Origin: CAZVYN01 sp964631125 | GTDB taxonomy: Bacteria; Eisenbacteria; RBG-16-71-46; CAIMUX01 | Direction: 5' to 3' | Assembly: GCA_964631125.1 (NCBI GenBank) | Contig: CAZVYN010000009.1 | Coordinates: forward strand, 1 to 64,000 | Length of the DNA stretch: 64,000 bases | Shown: positions 28,257 to 36,600 of the stretch, in pieces | Numbering within the stretch: the first letter of the stretch is position 1 | How the letters are laid out: every line of letters begins with the position of its first letter | Notes under the pieces: model-generated | Told to the model about the DNA's origin: nothing | What the model saw: only the letters and a program-made list of their open reading frames with translations | The model's database searches: none | Program-made: the position numbers and the translations under genes

Positions 28257-30089
28257 TTGGAATCGACAGCGCCCGCGCTGCGCGCGGCGGAGCCGACTCG
28301 TATCCGCCGTCCGCTGAGACGCCGGATCCTCTGGACCACTGCGGTTCCGCTCGTGCTCGCCCTGGGATTCTCCCTGCTCGCCATCCAGAACCGCCTGGAG
28401 CGCTACTTGGGCGAGCAGGCGGGCGCCGACCTGGACTCCGCGATCTCGGCGTTCGAATCACGCCTCGCGACGGGGAATCAGGATCTGGCGCTCTGGGCCA
28501 AGATCGCGGCGACCACCCCCCAGGTCCGCGCCCTCCTGGTGCGCGGCGAGGCCGGCGAGGACCTCTCCAAGATTGCCGGCATCACCGCGGAGGAGATCCG
28601 CCGAACCGCCCGCATCTCGTTCTTCCAGCTCTTCGATCAAGACGGAGCCATGATCGCGTCTTCCAGCGATCCAGCCGCCCCCCCGCTTCCGCAGCTCTTC
28701 GCCGTCGCCGCTGCCCCTTCCGAGCCGCAGCGCGGAAACGTCGTCGCAGAGGGTTCGCTCTTCCAGATCGCCAACGAGTCGGTCATCAGCGACGGCGCCG
28801 TCCGCGGATCGGTCCGCTGCGGCGTGTACGCGCCCACGTCCATCGACGCCGCCAATTTCACCGGCGTGACGATCGCGCTGGGAGAGGCGCCGCCCGCCGA
28901 CGGATCCGGCGAGGAGCGCGGGCGACGCATCCGACCGATCCCCGACCTCATCTCGCCGCGACCGGCCGCGATCGTCTTCACCCGTTCCCTGGAAGCGGGC
29001 GAAGCGCTCATCGCTGGAGTTCGGAGCCAGCTTCTCACGATCGGTCTGCTCACCGTGCTCCTGGCGCTGGGTCTGGCCAATTGGTTGGCCGAGCGGATCA
29101 CGCGCCCGCTGGAGCAGTTGGTCAGCGCCTCGACGCAGCTCGCGCAGGGCAACTATGAAACGCCGGTTCGCTGCGACACCGACGACGAGTTGGCCGCGCT
29201 GGCCACCTCGTTCGACTCGATGCGCGGCTCGCTGCATCAACAGATCCGCCTGATCAACGACCTCGATCAGATGAAGTCGGACTTCCTCGGGCTGGCCTCG
29301 CACGAACTCAGGACGCCCGCGTCGATCCTCCAAGGTTGCACCGACCTCTTGGCCGACAACCCGCCCCCCGAGTTGGCCCCGGGCGGCTCGCAGCACGAGT
29401 TGCTCTTGGCGCTGCAACGCGCGAGCCGCGACCTGATCCGCGTCGTCGAGCAGGTGACCGACATGACGTTGCTCGACCGCAGGCAGATCACACTCGGCCT
29501 GGCGCCGCTCGATCTGGGTGAGGTGGTCTGGCAAGCGGGTCGACGGCACAGCGAGGAAGTGGCGCGGCGTCACCTTGACCTCGACCTGGAGATCGAACCG
29601 GGCGCGCTGCACGTGCTGGCGAGCAAGGACCGCATCTCGCAGGCGCTCGATCATGTGGTCCACAACGCCATCCGCTTCACTCCGGACGGCGGTCGGATCG
29701 TCTTGCGCGCGCGCGCCGACAACAGCGAGGTCATCTGCGAAGTGCAGGACACCGGAATCGGCATCCCCCCGGAGGTCCAGGAACGGATCTTCGACCCGCT
29801 CTTCGAGGGGAAGCCGCTCAATCATCACCGCTCCGGCACGCTCGAGTTCGGTTCCTCCGGGCTCGGCATGGGTCTCGCGATCTGCCAGCGGATCGTGAAG
29901 GCGCACCGAGGCCGGATCGAAGTCGAATCGTCTCCGGGCCGCGGGAGCACGTTCCGCATCGGCCTCCCGCGCCTCGTCCGCTTCGAGGCGCGCCTCCTGG
30001 AGACCGCCTCGCACGATCTCCGCTCCGCCCCGCGCGACTCCGCGAGCGAGGCCGACATCGCGACCGACTCCGCCCGCCGCGCTGCCTGA
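28257..30089 (+). CDS. Membrane sensor histidine kinase with HAMP domain
   Basis: A 610-residue kinase. Layout: transmembrane helix about 22-43; an extracytoplasmic sensing region of about 210 residues; transmembrane helix 258-276; HAMP 276-328; H-box FLGLASHELRTPAS with phospho-acceptor His349; N-box LDHVVHNAIRFTP; G1 DTGIGIPPEV; and G2 GLGMGLAI with a final KAHRGRIEVES. The start is TTG 28257 with GGAGG six bases upstream; no ATG fits between there and the first helix. A Ser/Ala/Asp-rich tail of about 40 residues ends the protein. No response regulator is nearby, so the partner and signal are unknown. An MFS gene follows by 94 bp. Confidence 0.9.
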   Translation: MESTAPALRAAEPTRIRRPLRRRILWTTAVPLVLALGFSLLAIQNRLERYLGEQAGADLDSAISAFESRLATGNQDLALWAKIAATTPQVRALLVRGEAGEDLSKIAGITAEEIRRTARISFFQLFDQDGAMIASSSDPAAPPLPQLFAVAAAPSEPQRGNVVAEGSLFQIANESVISDGAVRGSVRCGVYAPTSIDAANFTGVTIALGEAPPADGSGEERGRRIRPIPDLISPRPAAIVFTRSLEAGEALIAGVRSQLLTIGLLTVLLALGLANWLAERITRPLEQLVSASTQLAQGNYETPVRCDTDDELAALATSFDSMRGSLHQQIRLINDLDQMKSDFLGLASHELRTPASILQGCTDLLADNPPPELAPGGSQHELLLALQRASRDLIRVVEQVTDMTLLDRRQITLGLAPLDLGEVVWQAGRRHSEEVARRHLDLDLEIEPGALHVLASKDRISQALDHVVHNAIRFTPDGGRIVLRARADNSEVICEVQDTGIGIPPEVQERIFDPLFEGKPLNHHRSGTLEFGSSGLGMGLAICQRIVKAHRGRIEVESSPGRGSTFRIGLPRLVRFEARLLETASHDLRSAPRDSASEADIATDSARRAA

Positions 30090-30183
30090 TGACCAATCCC
30101 ACAAGCCGCTCCTCTTCCTGGTTGTCGCGTGGCAGACTGCGCGCGCCGCGTGATCAGGTCGAGGATGTCGGAGGGCTCCAGGT

Positions 30184-31530
30184 ATGGCGACGAGACCCGC
30201 GCTGGACCGCGGTCGCATCGCCGGTTTCTGTGCGTACGACTTCGCCGACTCCGCCTTCGCCACCACGATCCTCGCGGTGCTCTTCAATCAGTACTTCGCG
30301 GGACAGGTCGCCGGCGGCGCCCAGGGCGTAGAACTCTTCGGACTGAGGCTGCCCGGCGCCACTGTCTGGGCCTGGCTCGTCGCACTCAGCATGTCGATCG
30401 TCGTCGCGCTCGGCCCGTTCCTCGGCGCGTTGGCCGATCGGCGACGCGGCCGAATCGCCGCCCTCGCGCTCTTCTGGCTGCCCGGCGTCGTCGCGACCTT
30501 TCTCCTGCGCACGGTCGATCCGGGCGAGTGGGTCTCCGGCGGACTCCTCTTCCTCTGCGCGTTCGTCTGCTACTCGGCGGCCTCGATCTTCTACAACTCG
30601 CTCCTGCCGGAGATCGCTCCGGCCGAGCGACGGGGGCGCATCTCAGGTCTGGCCTGGGGCATCGGCTACGTCGGCGGCGCGCTGCTCCTCGTCGTGAACC
30701 TGGTCATGCTGCGTCGTCCCGATCTCCTCGGAGCTCCAGCCGGCGCGTTCGATCTGAGGGACTGCTTCGCGTCGGCCGGACTCTGGTGGTTCCTCTTCGC
30801 GCTGCCGCTCTTCTTCGCTTTCACGCGGCCGAGGGCCGGCGCCGTCGCCCTGCTCCCCCGTGCGACGGCATCGTTCTGGGCCGATGCCGTCGCCTCGATC
30901 CGGGAGGTTCGCGCGACCGGCCGGGCGCTGCTCCGTCAACGCAATCTGCGCACGTTCTTCCTGGCCTATCTGCTGTACAACGACGGCGTCCAGACGATCG
31001 TCTCGCTCGCCTCGGTCTTCGGCGCCCAAGAACTGGGGATGAAGCCGGAGCAACTCATCCTGCTCTTCCTCGCCATCCAAGCGACGGCGTTCATCGGATC
31101 GCTCGTCCTCGGGCAGATCGCCGATCGTCGCGGCCACCGTGGAATGCTGCTCGTCTGTGTCGTCGCGTTCACGCTCGTCTCATTCTGGGCCGCGGGGATC
31201 GGCATCTTCGGGAACGCGCTGCGCGAGTACTGGATCTTGTGCTCGATCGCCGGACTGTTCCTGGGCGGGATCCAATCCGGGTCCCGTTCTTGGGTGACGC
31301 ACTGGATTCCGGAGGGACGCGAAGCGGAGTACTTCGGGTTCTTCTCGATCATGACGCGCGTGGCCGCGATCTTCGGGCCGCTCGTCTTCGGAGGGCTGCT
31401 CCTGGCGACGGGGAGCATGCGAGCGAGCATCCTCGCGGTCGCTCTCTTCTTCGTAGCCGGAGGTTCGCTCTTGTTGCGCGTGCGAAGCGACGCGGTCGCG
31501 GCCGAACGGGCGGCGCTGAGCCGCGCCTGA
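30184..31530 (+). CDS. MFS transporter, UMF1/Atg22-like family
   Basis: A 448-residue protein with about twelve helices. The N-terminal FCAYDFADSAFATTILAVLF and GALADRRRGRI match the UMF1 (Atg22-like) branch of the major facilitator superfamily, whose relatives efflux amino acids from vacuoles. The second half repeats the loop as GQIADRRGHRGM and contains GGIQSGSRSWVTHWIPEGREAEYFGF, the family's signature (quoted here in shortened form as GSRSWVTHWIPE). Substrate in bacteria is unknown. It follows the sensor kinase on the same strand and is followed directly by a 13-bp tandem repeat. Confidence 0.88.
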   Translation: MATRPALDRGRIAGFCAYDFADSAFATTILAVLFNQYFAGQVAGGAQGVELFGLRLPGATVWAWLVALSMSIVVALGPFLGALADRRRGRIAALALFWLPGVVATFLLRTVDPGEWVSGGLLFLCAFVCYSAASIFYNSLLPEIAPAERRGRISGLAWGIGYVGGALLLVVNLVMLRRPDLLGAPAGAFDLRDCFASAGLWWFLFALPLFFAFTRPRAGAVALLPRATASFWADAVASIREVRATGRALLRQRNLRTFFLAYLLYNDGVQTIVSLASVFGAQELGMKPEQLILLFLAIQATAFIGSLVLGQIADRRGHRGMLLVCVVAFTLVSFWAAGIGIFGNALREYWILCSIAGLFLGGIQSGSRSWVTHWIPEGREAEYFGFFSIMTRVAAIFGPLVFGGLLLATGSMRASILAVALFFVAGGSLLLRVRSDAVAAERAALSRA

Positions 31531-31536
31531 CGCACC

Positions 31537-31815
31537 GGATGGACTCAGCGAATGAATGCAGCGAATGGATGCAGCGACTGGATCCAGCGAATAGATCCAG
31601 CGAATAGATTCAGCGGAGAGATTCAGCGGAGAGANNNNNNNNNNNNNNNNNNNNNNNNNNNNNNNNNNNNNNNNNNNNNNNNNNNNNNNNNNNNNNNNNN
31701 NNNNNNNNNNNNNNNNNNNNNNNNNNNNNNNNNNGGATCCAGCGAATAGATCCAGCGAATAGATTCAGCGGAGAGATTCAGCGGAGAGATTCAGCGGAGA
31801 GATTCAGCGGAGAGA
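31537..31815. repeat. 13-bp minisatellite (VNTR) interrupted by an assembly gap
   Basis: Units 13 bp long drift gradually from GGATGGACTCAGC through GAATGAATGCAGC, GACTGGATCCAGC, GAATAGATCCAGC and GAATAGATTCAGC to GGAGAGATTCAGC. About 7.5 units stand before the N run and about 6 after it. The array begins 6 bp after the MFS stop and ends 2 bp before the encoded CCA of tRNA-Glu. Confidence 0.95.
31635..31734. other. Assembly gap, 100 N
   Basis: Exactly 100 N. The 55 bases before it (31580-31634) and the 55 bases after it (31735-31789) are identical, so the gap is a scaffold join of contigs sharing a 55-mer and its length is arbitrary. Confidence 0.98.
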
Positions 31816-31817
31816 AA

Positions 31818-31892
31818 TGGTAGCGGTACGGGGAATTGAACCCCGGTTTGATGGCTGAGAACCATCCGTCCTAACCACTAGACGATACCGCC
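31818..31892 (-). tRNA. tRNA-Glu (anticodon CTC)
   Basis: A 75-nt cloverleaf with encoded CCA. The acceptor is GGCGGTA paired to TACCGCT (one G-U). The anticodon stem GATGG/CCATC encloses TTCTCAG, giving anticodon CTC for codon GAG. The T-arm is CCGGGGTTCAATTCCCC. It lies 48 bp downstream of the unrecognised 500-residue gene, with the minisatellite immediately at its 3' side. Confidence 0.95.
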
Positions 31893-31940
31893 ACGAACCG
31901 ACGCTCTAGCTGCGCGGCTCACGCCGCAACGGCCGGCAGA

Positions 31941-33443
31941 TTACGCAACCGGCCACGAATCGCGCAAGCCTTCCCTGCCGCTCGCGACACCGTCGCCGAT
32001 CGCGCGGGGCCAGAGCGTCTGGGCCAGAGCGGAAGCCCACAGATGCAGCCACCGGTGGGGGGACCGCGTCGCCCGGTAGGCATCGGCCAGCCCGCGCTCG
32101 AGCTTCATCGCCAGGCCGGCGCATCGTGGCTGAAGCGGCGCGCGGCGCAGAAGCGACGGCTCCAGCGCTTCGGCGGCGCTCCCCTCGCCGAGATGTTCGG
32201 CCAAGAGCGGCAACAACCCAGTGGGACGCCCCTCTTCCAGCGCGGACTCCCACGCCTGCAGGCGCCGGGACTCGACGCCTTTCGCGAGCGCCCCCGGCGA
32301 CTCCTGCAGACGCTCGGCGGGAGGCAGCCACCATCCGCACTCCGGCGAACGAGGGGAGAGCTCCAGCTCGGCGATCCCCGGGAGCGACCCGGCCAAGAGC
32401 AGACCGAGGATGCGTTGCCCCGGCGTGCCGAGCCGCACCAGTCGCGCGTGCGCCTGCACGCCGGTGACCAGGTGCATGCGACGATCGACATCGACCTCGG
32501 ACCACTGCTGCGTGACCTGCCGCAACGACTCTTGCAGGAAGAGCAGCGTCGCGCCGAGCACGAGCGCCTCGGCGAGATCCTCCAACGGCATTTCTCTCGC
32601 CAACGACTCGGCCACGATCGTGCGCCGCGCATCGGGCGGGCTCGAAGCCCACTCCACCGAGAGTCCGAAGAATCCCTGCGGATCACGCTCGCCGAACGCG
32701 GACTGTCCCGGCGGACGGCGCCGCGCGAGGCGCAGCAGCTCGCGACTCGCGACCTCTTGGCGACACAGTTCGTACTGCGCGCTCGGCCCATGCGCGCCCG
32801 ACGCCTGCAGCCGCACGACCGGCCCGAGGACACGGGGCGCGTGCTCCCATCCGAGGCGTTGGAGCAGCGCGGCGCCCTCGACCACGCCGATGACGCGGTG
32901 GACCTCACTGGTCACGCCCTCGAGGCCGGCCGAGAGCACCAGGTCGAGCAGCGGATCCTTCGCCAACTCGCGGGCCAACCAAGCGAAGAGCGCTTCGGCC
33001 CGGTCGACGCGCGCAGACCGCACCTCCTCGAGGAATCCGTAGAGAATCTCTTCGCGACTTCCTTCGACGGCCGCGGTCTCGGCCGGCGGCCGCTTCGGCA
33101 GCGCATGGATCTCGGCGTTGACGAGCGCGATGCCGGCGAGCACCGCCGCCTCGGCCGCTCCGAGTTCGCGCGGTCCCCCGATCGAACGCAGTCGTTCACG
33201 GGTCGCGAGCACCGAGTTCTGCACCAACCACCCGTGAGGGAGCGGAGAGACATCCTCGGCCGTGCCGGAGCGGAGCGACGCGAACGCCGCCGCGCGCAGC
33301 ACGTGATCGACTTTGTCTTCCTTCGCCTTGTTCAGTTTGCGCGGCGCCTCGAGCGCGAACTTGGCGGGAGGCGTCTCCTCGATCCAACGGACCGTCTTCT
33401 CGAGAGGTCCTAGATCGTCTTGCCGCGAGCGGTGGGGCGCCAT
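31941..33443 (-). CDS. Unrecognised 500-residue helical, His-containing protein
   Basis: I do not recognise this gene with confidence. It encodes a soluble, mostly helical protein without signal peptide or membrane helices, starting at ATG 33443 behind GGGAGG. Histidines recur in helical contexts: PHGWLVQNSV (His70), EIHALP (His113), EVHRVIGVVEGAALLQRLGW with His182, then EHAPRVLGPVVR (His201), and RRMHLVTGVQAHARLV (His324, His332). The EVHRVI...LGWEHAPRVL pattern recalls helical domains attached to Rieske iron-sulphur modules in some planctomycete proteins, but no Rieske cysteines exist here, so that link is weak. It is flanked by tRNA-Gln and tRNA-Glu on the same strand. Codon bias looks like that of its neighbours. 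Confidence 0.65.
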   Translation of the reverse strand: MAPHRSRQDDLGPLEKTVRWIEETPPAKFALEAPRKLNKAKEDKVDHVLRAAAFASLRSGTAEDVSPLPHGWLVQNSVLATRERLRSIGGPRELGAAEAAVLAGIALVNAEIHALPKRPPAETAAVEGSREEILYGFLEEVRSARVDRAEALFAWLARELAKDPLLDLVLSAGLEGVTSEVHRVIGVVEGAALLQRLGWEHAPRVLGPVVRLQASGAHGPSAQYELCRQEVASRELLRLARRRPPGQSAFGERDPQGFFGLSVEWASSPPDARRTIVAESLAREMPLEDLAEALVLGATLLFLQESLRQVTQQWSEVDVDRRMHLVTGVQAHARLVRLGTPGQRILGLLLAGSLPGIAELELSPRSPECGWWLPPAERLQESPGALAKGVESRRLQAWESALEEGRPTGLLPLLAEHLGEGSAAEALEPSLLRRAPLQPRCAGLAMKLERGLADAYRATRSPHRWLHLWASALAQTLWPRAIGDGVASGREGLRDSWPVA

Positions 33444-33488
33444 CGAACTGCCTCCCGGGAAACGGGACGAGCGTACAAGCTACAAGCG

Positions 33489-33518
33489 GAGAAGGCCCCC
33501 GCGAACGGAGGCCTTCTC
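33489..33518 (-). terminator. Stem-loop between tRNA-Gln and the unknown gene
   Basis: GAGAAGGCC and GGCCTTCTC form a perfect 9-bp stem around a 12-base loop, 53 bp downstream of tRNA-Gln on its strand. It probably ends the tRNA transcript. Confidence 0.6.
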
Positions 33519-33570
33519 GGACATCACGCCTCGGGTCACGTCTCGACGTGACCGCAGTGGCGGATCAGAT

Positions 33571-33644
33571 TGGCTGGGGAGCAGGGATTCGAACCCCGGT
33601 TCCATGATCCAGAGTCATGTGTCCTACCACTGGACGACCCCCCA
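33571..33644 (-). tRNA. tRNA-Gln (anticodon CTG)
   Basis: A 74-nt cloverleaf with encoded CCA. The acceptor TGGGGGG pairs with CTCCCCA, keeping the U1-A72 pair typical of tRNA-Gln. The anticodon stem CATGA/TCATG encloses CTCTGGA, so the anticodon is CTG (codon CAG). The T-arm contains GGGGTTCGAATCCC. Confidence 0.95.
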
Positions 33645-33683
33645 GCATCACGACGCGCGGCATCCTAGCCGATGCCCTCGGCG

Positions 33684-36600
33684 CTAGTCGAGACGGACAA
33701 CCTTCTGTCGTTCACGTCGTCCATCGGCGAGCCGCGCTTCCACGAAGTACAAACCCGAGCCGACATCGCGGCCGCTGTCGTCGCGACCATCCCAGACCAG
33801 CGTGTGTCGACCCGCGTTCAGGCTCCGGTCGGCCAGCGTCGCGAGCACGCGTCCCGAAGCGTCATACACGCGCACCGACGCCTGCATCGCGCTCGGCAAT
33901 TCCAGATCCAGGCGAGTAGACGGACGGAACGGATTCGGCGACGCCGCATACAGTCGGAAAGCAGCGGGAGTCGCCGTCACCGTCACCTGCGACTCACCGG
34001 AGAGGCTCGGCTCACCGTGGATGTCGATCGCCACGATCCGATAGAACCAGAGCCCGGTCGAAGGCACGACATCGCGCGAGAGGTAGCGGCCAGGTCCGAC
34101 CCTCGTCTCTTCCGGCGAGTACGACCCGACTTCGCTCCAATCCTCCACGTGGCTGGCCCGCCGCTCGACGACGAAGACCTGGAAGGGATGTCCGGTCTCC
34201 CATTCGATCTCCACGTCGTAGGCGCCGGCCGCGCGCACCATCGGCGCCTGCACCGCCACCGGCGTCATGATCGGGTTGGGGAATGATCCGGTGTTGCGCG
34301 CGTCGTGCCGAAACTGAGGCCAGGGGAATGCGATCGGATCGTTCTCGTTGAACACCCCCGCCGGGAAGTCGAGGGTCGTGACCTGCGTCACCTGGTGCGC
34401 CTGGATCACGAGGTTCGGGTGGCCGTCGCGGTCGATGTCCCAGACGGCCAGCCCCGCCGTGACGCGTCCACCGACGAAGTACGGGAAGCCCGGCATCATC
34501 GAACCGTCCGGGCGGATCGCGTACACCCTGCCCGAGAGGTCGCCCACGATGATCTCAGGCCGCAGGTCGCCGTCGAGATCGCCGAGGATCGGCGAGCCCA
34601 TTTGCGTGTTGGCTGCGCCGACCTCGAGGAACGGGTTGGCCCCCGACTGGTACTCGGGGAGAGGCGTCCCGGTCAGCGCGTCGCGCACGTACAGGCGCCC
34701 GCGCGACCAACCGTACGCCACGTCGAGATCGCCGTCTCCGTCCAGGTCGCCCAGAGCCGGCGACGGATTGATATCGATGTCATTCACCGGTAGCGCCGCC
34801 GCGTTGAACGTCGATCGCGCGTACCACAGCAGAGGGTTGCTCGCGCGGAGCGGGTCGATGCACCAGATCCCGTACTTGGTGGTGACCAAGATCTCGGGCG
34901 TGGCTGGTGTCCCGACGTTCTCCAGATGGGCGATGGCCGGGGACGAGTTCGAGATCTCCTGCGGCGCCCCGCCCCCCGCGTAGCTGTACGGGAATCGCGT
35001 CGAGATGCTGGAGCCGTTCTCCGCATTGATGATGTAGAGCTTGGCGGGCGAGCTATCGAGTTCAGTGCGCGTCGTGAAGACGAGTTCGTCCTGCGAATCT
35101 CCGTCGAAGTTGGAGAGCGCGATGCTGCCGTAGAGGAAGAACGCATTCGCCCCCAGGCTCAGGATCTCGCCGTTCGTTCCCGGCCGGATCGGCGAACCGT
35201 CGCCGTTGAATCCCCACACGCTTCTCGACCCGAGGAAGACGATTTCCAGGTCTTCGTCACTGTCCACGTTCCCGATCGCGGGCGACGAGACGATGGTGGC
35301 GTTGGCGAGCGGGACGCTCGCCTTCAGCGCACCGTCGTGCTCGAAGATGAGCAGAGACGCCGCGGGCTGATTGCCCGCTTGGTGACCATTGCGCGCGATG
35401 CAGACCACCTCGGGCATCCCGTCGTTATCGATGTCGGCGACCGCAGGCTTACCCCAGACGCGTTGTCCAACCGACGGGCTGAAGAACTTCCCGCGCGTGG
35501 ATAAACTCCCGTCTCCATCCACGTAGTCGCCGCCGTTCGCCTCGAAGACGTAGAGCACGTCGCCCGGCGTCAGGACTTCGTAGCCCCCGCTCGCATTCAG
35601 ATTCTCGACCGTCGGCGCGCCGAATTCTTCCGGCTGATCGTCCAGGAACGCGGGCCATCCGTCGAGGGAACCCACCGCCGTCGTGACCAAGATCGGTTCG
35701 GTGAACTCGCTGCGGTTCCCCGAGGAATCAACCGCCGCCACGCGGTACCAGTAGGCCGTGAGCGGAGGGAGCTGTTCGTCGGTGACCGAGCGAGTGCGCC
35801 CCAGAATTCCGACGCCGATCGGCGCATATGCGCCGTCGATCGCGCCCGAACGCTCGACGCGGTAGCCGGAGAGATCGTCGCGACCGGCTGGCGTCACCTG
35901 GCTCCAGCCGATGCGGATCGCGTCGGGCGTGCCGATGGCGCCGACGCTGTCGGGCGCAGTCGGGCCGGCCATGTCGACCCCGCGTCGCCAGAGCAGACGG
36001 GCGGGGGTCGTCAGCGTGTCCTCCAAGAGGAGGTCGAAGCGGAGGTTCGTCACCGAGTTGATGGTGAACGCAAACGGCGCGGTCGTCTCGGCGTGTTCGT
36101 CGGTCGCCGCCGACGTGAGGCCGGTCGACTGACGACGGAACGTCACCGCGCTCGGGAGTTCCGGCTCGAGGCGGGCGCGCACATGGGTCGCGTCACCGGC
36201 CCCGCGGTTCATGAACTCGAACGACCAAGCGAAGTTGTCCGCCGGCGCCGGCGGCGTTCCGGAGTCGGTTTCATTGACAGGATCTCCGCGGAACACGACG
36301 AGATCCGGACGCACGATCTCGAGCACGATCGGCTGGCGCGTCGTCCCGGCGGAGCTCGACCAGACGATCTCGGCCGGAACCAAGACCAGGTCGTCGAAGG
36401 CCGCCGGCGGATCATTCTCGCGGACAGAAAGCTGGAAGGCCCGGGCGGAAGTTCCACTCGCGCCCGCCGCGACCGACCCGAGTGCGGCGCCGCCGTCCAA
36501 CAGTTCGATGACGACGGCGTCGCCCGGAACCTCTCCAATCTCCAGGGCTGCCTCGGCGGCGTTGGCGGCGCCGGCGCCGTTGTTGGAGAAGGTCACGCCG

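Noticed and set aside
31537..31815. Possible CRISPR array
   Set aside because: Units are 13 bp, directly adjacent and drifting, with no spacers and no cas genes, so this is a minisatellite.
31941..33443. HD-domain or Rieske protein
   Set aside because: No HD pair and no Rieske CxH...CxxH motif; only a loose helical His pattern remains, so it is left unassigned.
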